Part shown: one piece after another, positions 57,371-64,000 of the stretch
Numbering within the stretch: the stretch's first letter is position 1
How the letters are laid out: each line of letters begins with the position of its first letter
Origin: Papaver somniferum
Taxonomy: Eukaryota; Streptophyta; Magnoliopsida; Ranunculales; Papaveraceae
Length of the DNA stretch: 64,000 nucleotides
Direction: 5' to 3'
Assembly: GCF_003573695.1 (NCBI RefSeq)
Contig: NC_039360.1
Location: forward strand, 58,261,830-58,325,829
Notes under the pieces: model-generated
Told to the model about the DNA's origin: nothing
The model's database searches: none
What the model saw: the letters and a program-made list of their open reading frames with translations, nothing else
Made by a program: the position numbers and the translations under genes

Positions 57371-59753
57371 GTTAGAGCATTGCTCGGTTGAACTCACCAA
57401 GCATTGGTATGTCAAGTTTGGTTGTCATATTTTAATATCAAAACTCAATTAGAGTCGTTTGATTATGATTACTAGAGTCAACTTCATTTAGGTTAGACCA
57501 AAAAGTCTAGGAATGTTGAGACATACAAGTATTACCTTGAAGACCTGAAGAATGTGAAGACGTATCGACTACAACGAAGACATCATCCTTCGGTAAGTTA
57601 TACTGACTTGACTTGTTTCCATTCCTATCGTTAGTTTCATGTCATTTAAAATTGAAAACATAACATGCGAGGTTACATTTAATACTCTAGTATTAGACTT
57701 GGTCATTTTATTATGATCAAAGTTTCAAGGAATAATATTGAATCACGAAGTATAACGTCTATCTTTTGAACTTCGTAAATCCGACATCGACATAATCTAT
57801 GTAACTTGTTACTTGATTGTGTATTGGATATAGGTGTAATTTCATCCTAGGAAATTATGTTTCATTACATATGAAGTACATATACGAACTTGTTTCGTAA
57901 TAGAAAAATAATCAATAGGTATATTGGTTTAGTTTTCAATGAAGATCTATTGGATGACCAGTTCGAACCTAAGGTGGGGATTCAGGTAGAGTCGATCTTA
58001 ACTTATTCTGAGAGTCAAGGTAGAACCGATCCATACCAACTTTAGGATACATGGTAGAACCGATCCTAGCTATTGCTGGGAGACTTAGTTGAAATGATCC
58101 TTACCTATATTAGGAGTCTTGATAAAACCAATCCTAGCTATTGTTGGGGGACTTGGTAGAACCGATCCATACCTATGTTGGGAGTCATGGTAGAACCGGC
58201 CCCAAGAGCAAAACCGATTTTCAACATTCAAATATTACTTTATAGTATTATGTGAGTTTGGAATTTAGGTTTTCCAAATAGGATAGTTCTAGATGTCGAC
58301 ATAATTTGAATTGTGTATAATTATTGTCTCTAATTGTACAAAGATATTCCTTGATACTCAAGGTGATCCCAAACCGAAATATTGAGAATCTTTTAATTAA
58401 TATTTTCCAACAATCAAAACATATCTCTTGAAAAACTATATTAGTTATGTGTTAGACTAATATTAGGTATTCATAAAGAGAGATTTCGGAATTACAGGTT
58501 GGATATTAGTTGGAAATATGAAAACCGAAATTAGGTCCATATTGCATATTGCAAACTTAATTCGTGTTGTTTCTGGTGAAGCGGACTATCCGGAGAGGAA
58601 AGTACCCTAATTATGCGAAATATCTTACGTCCACTCGTTTAAAGACTTCTGTGGGATCAAGAAGCTCTACGAGTACCGTTGGTGGGAAACTAGATAATTG
58701 CATTGTTATATTAGTTTTCGATTATTGATTTGATTGACTAACGGTTGTTGAAACTTTGATTGCACCTAGTTTGATTATTCTTGATATCCTTCTCTTCTGA
58801 CATAAGGTCACTCAAACTAGATCAAAGTATTGGCGGGATATTCAAAATTGTTTTTAGATCTGAAGACAACGTGTGATCATCCATTGTTAACAGACTCCGT
58901 TCGGTGTCTGATCGATCATAAGTGGAATCAAGTTTGTATTGTGCAAGTACAATTGAAGGAAAATAAATATTTGAAGACAGAATATTTTTCTGACTGGTTT
59001 TCGCATCTCGTTATATTTGTGCACACATATTGATCGGCTGGGATCCTACTAAGATCTGATTTATCTTTGGTAGATTGATCAAATTGTCGTATAGATTGGT
59101 AACTATCATTTGTTGGTATTCTTCAGTTACGGATATGATAGTTGTGATTATAGATCTGATTATTTCAGATTTGGATTGATATTACCCGACAAAGGAGTTA
59201 CTTGCTTAAACGGAAGAGCCTTTATCAAAACTCAACATATCTTTTCTCAAAAGATTATCGGAGTAGTTAGCAAACAACTTGGTTCCTTTACTGTTTAGAA
59301 TACGATCAAAAGGAGTCGAGTGCTTAAGACTTTACATCGGCAAAGCAACTCAATATAGTGATGTATGTCCTGGGATTCACGCGCGTTGGCCATACGGTTG
59401 TAGGCGCAGGAATACTGAGGGAACTAAGTAAAACTGGGGTAGATTACTTGGTGTCAACTGTACGAAGTTGGCTTTGTTCTTTATATAGCGGCTTAATTCT
59501 GTGAGTATTCAAAATTAAACTAGGTCCCGGGATTTTTCTGCATTTGCGGTTTCCTAGTTAACAAAATTTTGTTGTGTCATTTACTTTACTTCCGCATTAT
59601 AAAAATTGTTTTATTATAATAAAGTAAATAATACTTGTACGTTAAATACAACACAATTGATTATGATCCTATTGTAAATCGGTTTCGAACCGTAACTATT
59701 ATCAAGTGTATACCTTGTTGTCGTATTGTCTCGACTTTGTATAGACGATCACA
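57371..59753 (+). repeat. 5' LTR of copia-related element B, copy 2
   Basis: The LTR is 2383 bp, starting TGTTAGAGCATTGCTCGG and ending ...CACA before a primer site TGGTATCGGAC (59756-59766). Length and termini match the copia LTRs at 20926 and 28304, but the middle is replaced by other sequence, including a 34-bp minisatellite. Confidence 0.8.
57984..58203. repeat. 34-bp minisatellite in LTR B
   Basis: About six and a half units of GGTAGAACCGATCC plus TA(C/G)CTATGTTGGGAGTCAT, diverged by point changes, within U3 of the LTR. It occupies the position held by the GTACGCGTAC array in the 20926 LTR. Confidence 0.75.
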
Positions 59754-62695
59754 CTTGGTATCGGACTTATAGGTTGAAACAAAACGATTGTGGTGTACTT
59801 GGGTACCCTCGTCATTGCAACAATCCCTGACGCTTGCATATCTTGTTGAAAATTTTATCCTCGAAATACCTAGGATGTTCGTCATCTAAGGTTCGACTTT
59901 GGAAGATACATGTACAACCTATCTTCAAAAGATAGGTAGTTTAACGTGTATTTGTATTCATTTTATTTGTAATTCTTCTTATTCTAAGGTACTTATCTTA
60001 TGATATATGGCCTTTCAAGAATCACTGATCAAAACCATATTTGATAGATAAATTAAAATACGATTGAGTATAAATTTATCTATTGAAATCATTTTTGTAA
60101 GTTTTCCATAATAATTCATCTTGGACTTTGATCAAGATTAATATTCTTGTGTAAATAGTTGATTAGGTATTTTTATAACTTTTGAAGAGAATAAACATGG
60201 TCTTGGTGATCTAGATTCGTCCAAATCAGGGAATAGATTTATGTCTGTTTGATATAACATCATAAAGGAAATAATCAGGCATCATGTTGTAAGAAGGGCA
60301 GCACTGGTCTTCACGACGAACTATGGAGAAACTCTTAGGTATGTAAAGGACATCAGTTAGGGGAATCAAGTGCGCAAGTTCTTGCGAGAATCAAGAGAAG
60401 TATCGGCATAACTACAACAAAGTAGATTGGATGGTTTATTTTTTTCTCAATAACATTCCAGAATGAAGATCTTATAATACATTGTATCTTCGAACTGGAT
60501 GAGGTCCCCTTTTTTTTTGCTTTTTTTTTTGCTTTGTCGTTTTCCTCGTTACCAAAATCTTTGGTGTCTGCTTTGCATTACTTTTAGCTTTCATATTATA
60601 TTGATTTTATCTATATAATAAAATTACAAACAAGTTGTGCGTTAATCAATCCTCATGATTCAAGAATATTTCACTAAGATTATATGAGTTTCTTGTTTGC
60701 TTTACTCCTGACTAAAGTTCACGCAAGCAATTGTCTATAAATTCTATAATGAAAAAGTTGATGGTATACTTGGTAACCTGCCCTCTTCAATGTGTAATGC
60801 TAGCAATTAATGTAAAAGTTAACACAAGATTGGTAGTTATAATGAAGCTAAGGATACACTAAATTTATTTATGAATGTTGATGGATTACTTCGATGATAT
60901 TGTGTAGTTGTTTGACTTTTAGTTTTCTTCTGTGTTTATAGTTTGGAGTTTTTTGACAGTGTATATTGGGGTTGTCGTGTATAATGTCAACAAAAGGGGA
61001 GAAGTTGTATAGACTTCAAAGTTCGTCAAGGTATTCAGAATTCGACAATAATTATATAATATATGAGAATTACAAACACATGGGATGATCTGATGAGCAG
61101 TGAACATAGACGAGAATTCGAAAAAATCCATATGAATTGTTTAGTGTTAATTATCAAAAATTAAAAAAGCGCATTCAAGGTATCTTAGCTTGTTATAGTA
61201 ATAGAATATTTATCTAGTTTATCATATTATCATCTAGTTTATCATATTAATATCTCAAAACTATGTAAGATTTCAGATATCAAAGATCTTTCATGTAAAA
61301 GATAGTCTGATCGGTTTTTACAAAGGCCGAGTGAAGTCATCAAAGTCGTAACTAGTTAAGTTTCATGAAGAAACCTAGATATTTAGAGGACGACTTTATC
61401 TGCAGCTAGTATTGCTCTATTTATAATGATGAAACATGCTCGATTGCTTAAGGTTCGAGCAAATTTACTTGTGGCCAAAGCATGTTTGTGACAAGTTTCT
61501 ATGTTTAAGCATTACTTTGACCCCAATAAAACTAAAGTTCTCAATATAGATTAATTCCGAAGAATGAAAACCATGTAAGCACGTGAGAAGTTTGACTTGT
61601 AATACAAAAAAGAATGTTCCCTTGTGTGTTTGTTGATTAAGGACTGTGCATAAATTTTAGCTCACGAATAGCCAAGTATTGTTCGTGAACCATCAGAGAA
61701 AGTTGGAGTTCAGTAACACCTAAAAACATACCAGTTTGTGAACTAAGAAAGGTGATTCGCGAACTTAATACGTTTGAAGTGTCCAAAATCATAGTCAAAA
61801 GTTCATAGTTCGTGAATACGCAAATTTCAAAAAGTATCGAGGAACACCTTGAAATTGCATAGTTCACAAACTGTGCACCTTGGAGTTCAGCAACATAATA
61901 AATTGCGTAGTTTGCGCACCAAAAACTCAATTTGTGAACAAAATTACAATTTGTTGATTTTAGGTATATAGTTCATAGGCATAGTTTTTTTAGCGATAAA
62001 AATATTCTCAACATGACCTATGAACATACAATGCTTGAGTTCATGTTTCAAGATTTGCCAAGTCCAATCTTGAATTCAAAACTTCTTCTTTATGATTCAT
62101 CATATACTAAAGCCATATTACACTGTTTTAGAAGATATAATGGTGGAATTTATGAGTAAATAAGATAGTCAGTCTTCACATATCGTCGTTTTTAAAGTTC
62201 TCGCGTATGTCCTCGTTGTTTTTCAGTCTTCAATCTTCGAGGGTATTCGGTGATTTCTAATACTCAACTACCATGCTCTAATCCTAATCTGGGATTGACT
62301 TTAGTAGGCTATAAATCAAGATACAGTTTTAGTCATCAAACACTGACGACAAGCTTGACATACCAATACTTGTGGTTCACCCAACGATGCTCTGACATGG
62401 ATCTTGATTTCAATGAGTTAATTTTTGATGTTTTGGTGTTTTCCAGTTTGATGATTTTGTTGTAGTATACTTTTTCAATTAGTTGTAACATCAAACATTT
62501 AGTGGGATTTTTTTCACGAATTCCTCAAATATCACGATCGTATCAATGGCACGACCACTTGGAATAACCACTGTTTTAGTGGCGGAAACATGATCCATGT
62601 TTATGGCGATCAAAACAGCAACAAACGACAATGGACAAAAGTTTGCTTAGAGTGAAATTCTCGAAACCTCATTCTTTTCACCATGATTTGGATCG
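59754..62695 (+). mobile_element. Internal region of element B, copy 2, non-coding
   Basis: Follows the primer site at 59756-59766. Co-linear with 50128-52590 of copy 1. A purine tract ACAAAAGGGGAGAAG lies at about 60987-61000, but the sequence after it is not the 5' LTR. An inverted LTR start (complement of a TGTCAGAGCATCG-type end) lies at 62385-62397. No gag or pol motifs were found, so the element is non-autonomous or gutted. Confidence 0.7.
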
Positions 62696-62934
62696 ATGTT
62701 GATGGTGGATTTTCGACAAAGGTCATCATGATACTGCATGTTTCTGACCTGGCTTCAGGAGCGCATGTGACGATTCATGATTTACGATCCGTGAACTGTT
62801 TCACGATCTCTAACTGAGTGAGCCTTCCTCTCAGATCCATGATGAATATGTTTCTCGAAAGGCCTCCCACTAGTTGAGCGTTCAAAGCTACGCATTTCAT
62901 CGTGACCTCTATGTAGAATAACATGATTGGGCGG

Positions 62935-63230
62935 TCCTCTGAACATAATTGTTTGTCGGAGGGCTTAATGCCTTCAGTACGTTGGCGATACTCGTTGTTC
63001 CTTGACTACATAAAGAGACCCACCTCCACATAGAAGAATGATTCAGCGGTCCTATGGACATATTTTGTTTGTCGGAGGGCTTAACGCCTTTAGGACGTCG
63101 GCGATACTCGCTGTTCCCTGACAATGTAGAGAGACCGTGTATAGATTCAGGCGGCTCTCTGGACATAATTTTTTTCTGGAGGGCTAAACGCCTTCAGGAC
63201 ACCAACGTTGCACGTTGTTCCCTGACTATA
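62935..63230. repeat. Three tandem repeats of about 120 bp
   Basis: A unit with GGCGGTCCTCTG(A/G)ACATAATT, TCGGAGGGCTTAA(T/C)GCCTT, AGGACGTCGGCGATACTCG and TTGTTCCCTGAC occurs three times (starting about 62930, 63045 and 63155) with diverged spacers. It probably belongs to a larger retroelement continuing past the window. Confidence 0.7.
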
Positions 63231-64000
63231 CACTTTTCAGAAGGAGTATGATGCTTCAACTATATCATATATCGATTCTACAATAGATTAATTCTACCGT
63301 GACATTCGCCACTGAATTCCTAGAGAATAATCTATTATATCTCATTACTCCATTCCATGAATCCCCGACTGACTCCATGGATTAGTAATAGATAACCAAT
63401 TTATCTCATTACTATGTTCCCTGAATTCCACGGCTGGATTCATGGATTAGTAATAGATGCACAATTCATGATTATTACTCCATTTCATAAATAATTCTCC
63501 ACTAAATTTCATGAATTAGTAATAATTACTCAACAATCGGGCATTTGGACTATCACCGAGTAAGCCCCAATAAAATGGTGCAAGTGTACTCAACAATGAT
63601 GCATTAACGAGCACCCAAATGCGCAAACAAGCATTCATAAATATGGACAAACGAGGAATCCTACACAAAATAGGAGAGAAAAAATATTATAAAAAAAATA
63701 AAAGAGGCGCATGAGGGACCGAGACCACCAGCCGGACGGTCCACCACGCCTCTTCCCTTTATTTTTCTTATTTTCTTATTTTCATGAACTCATGAAAACT
63801 CCTTCATTCGAGAAACTTTCCTTGTCACGGTTTCTCCATATTTTCACGGTTTCACGAAAAATAATAAAATAAGAAAAGGTGTCGCGGGACCGGGCTACTA
63901 GCTGGCCGGCCATGCCCTAGCCGTGGCCGGTCCCACACCTTGCAATCCTTGTTTTCATAATTATTATTTCCCACATCTTATGAAACTCCTCCGTTTGAGC
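63231..64000. other. Repeat DNA at window edge, no gene
   Basis: At 63290-63520 the phrase GGATTAGTAATAGAT and its complement-like ATCTATTA...TCATTACTCC recur three to four times. Two related GC-rich blocks with GGGACCG...CCGG...CC (63714-63750 and 63885-63940) are separated by AT-rich, CACGGTTTC-containing DNA. This resembles the interior of a large LTR but no terminus is in view. Confidence 0.5.

Noticed and set aside
62909..63166. 85-codon minus frame
   Set aside because: Falls on the 120-bp tandem repeats; no domain.

Overview
This window looks like nuclear DNA of a flowering plant, most likely a dicot. It is AT-rich. Its genes have GT-AG introns, TATA boxes and CT-rich leaders, and they are separated by nested LTR retrotransposons, MULE-like elements and MITEs. 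I could not place it below that level. Three host genes can be read with complete exon structures. The first is a SWEET1-type sugar transporter (6488-7994, +, 6 exons, 273 aa). The second is a small three-exon gene for a 97-aa conserved-looking protein (8542-9023, -), convergent with SWEET1. The third is the transcriptional adaptor SEUSS (36407-43130, +, 9 coding exons, 1023 aa).

Layout. 1-6 kb: remnants, including two decayed copies of one reverse-transcriptase family (943-1238, - and 3970-5990, +) and a probable minus-strand LTR remnant. 6-9.3 kb: the SWEET1 / small-gene pair, with a G-box/ABRE-like cluster upstream of the small gene. 9.4-11.1 kb: a dispersed repeat (R1) and a Tourist/Harbinger-type MITE with TTA target duplications. 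11.17-18.66 kb: a young non-autonomous Ty3/gypsy-type element on the minus strand, with 2.33-kb LTRs about 99% identical, a tRNA-Asp-type primer site and no gag-pol. 18.7-20.1 kb: unassigned tandem-repeat DNA.

20.2-31.1 kb is a four-level nest. A MULE-like element (26197-27512) lies in a pol-less Ty1/copia element (20926-30718). That copia lies in a poly(A)-tailed retroposon with a 15-bp target duplication (20323-30831). The retroposon lies in a diverged duplicate of the segment just upstream of SEUSS. 31.1-35 kb holds a TRIM-like LTR, two more R1 copies flanking a spliced gene-like fragment, a 226-bp near-perfect hairpin and MITE-like DNA. 35-43.7 kb is SEUSS with its leader and 3' region. 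43.8-62.7 kb is a cluster of related copia LTRs and tails in both orientations, including a 3.7-4.1-kb sequence present twice. 54435-55337 is a separate element with about 130-bp inverted termini and a coding-like insert. 62.7-64 kb holds more repeat DNA, cut by the window edge.

The three host genes do not form a pathway: SWEET1 moves hexoses across membranes, SEUSS recruits corepressors to developmental genes, and the small gene is of unknown function. The main biological content is the layered mobile DNA, above all a copia family that has lost pol but keeps a nucleocapsid remnant and one intact small ORF, and whose LTRs carry rapidly changing palindromic minisatellites. All identities come from reading motifs by eye; no alignment or search was run.
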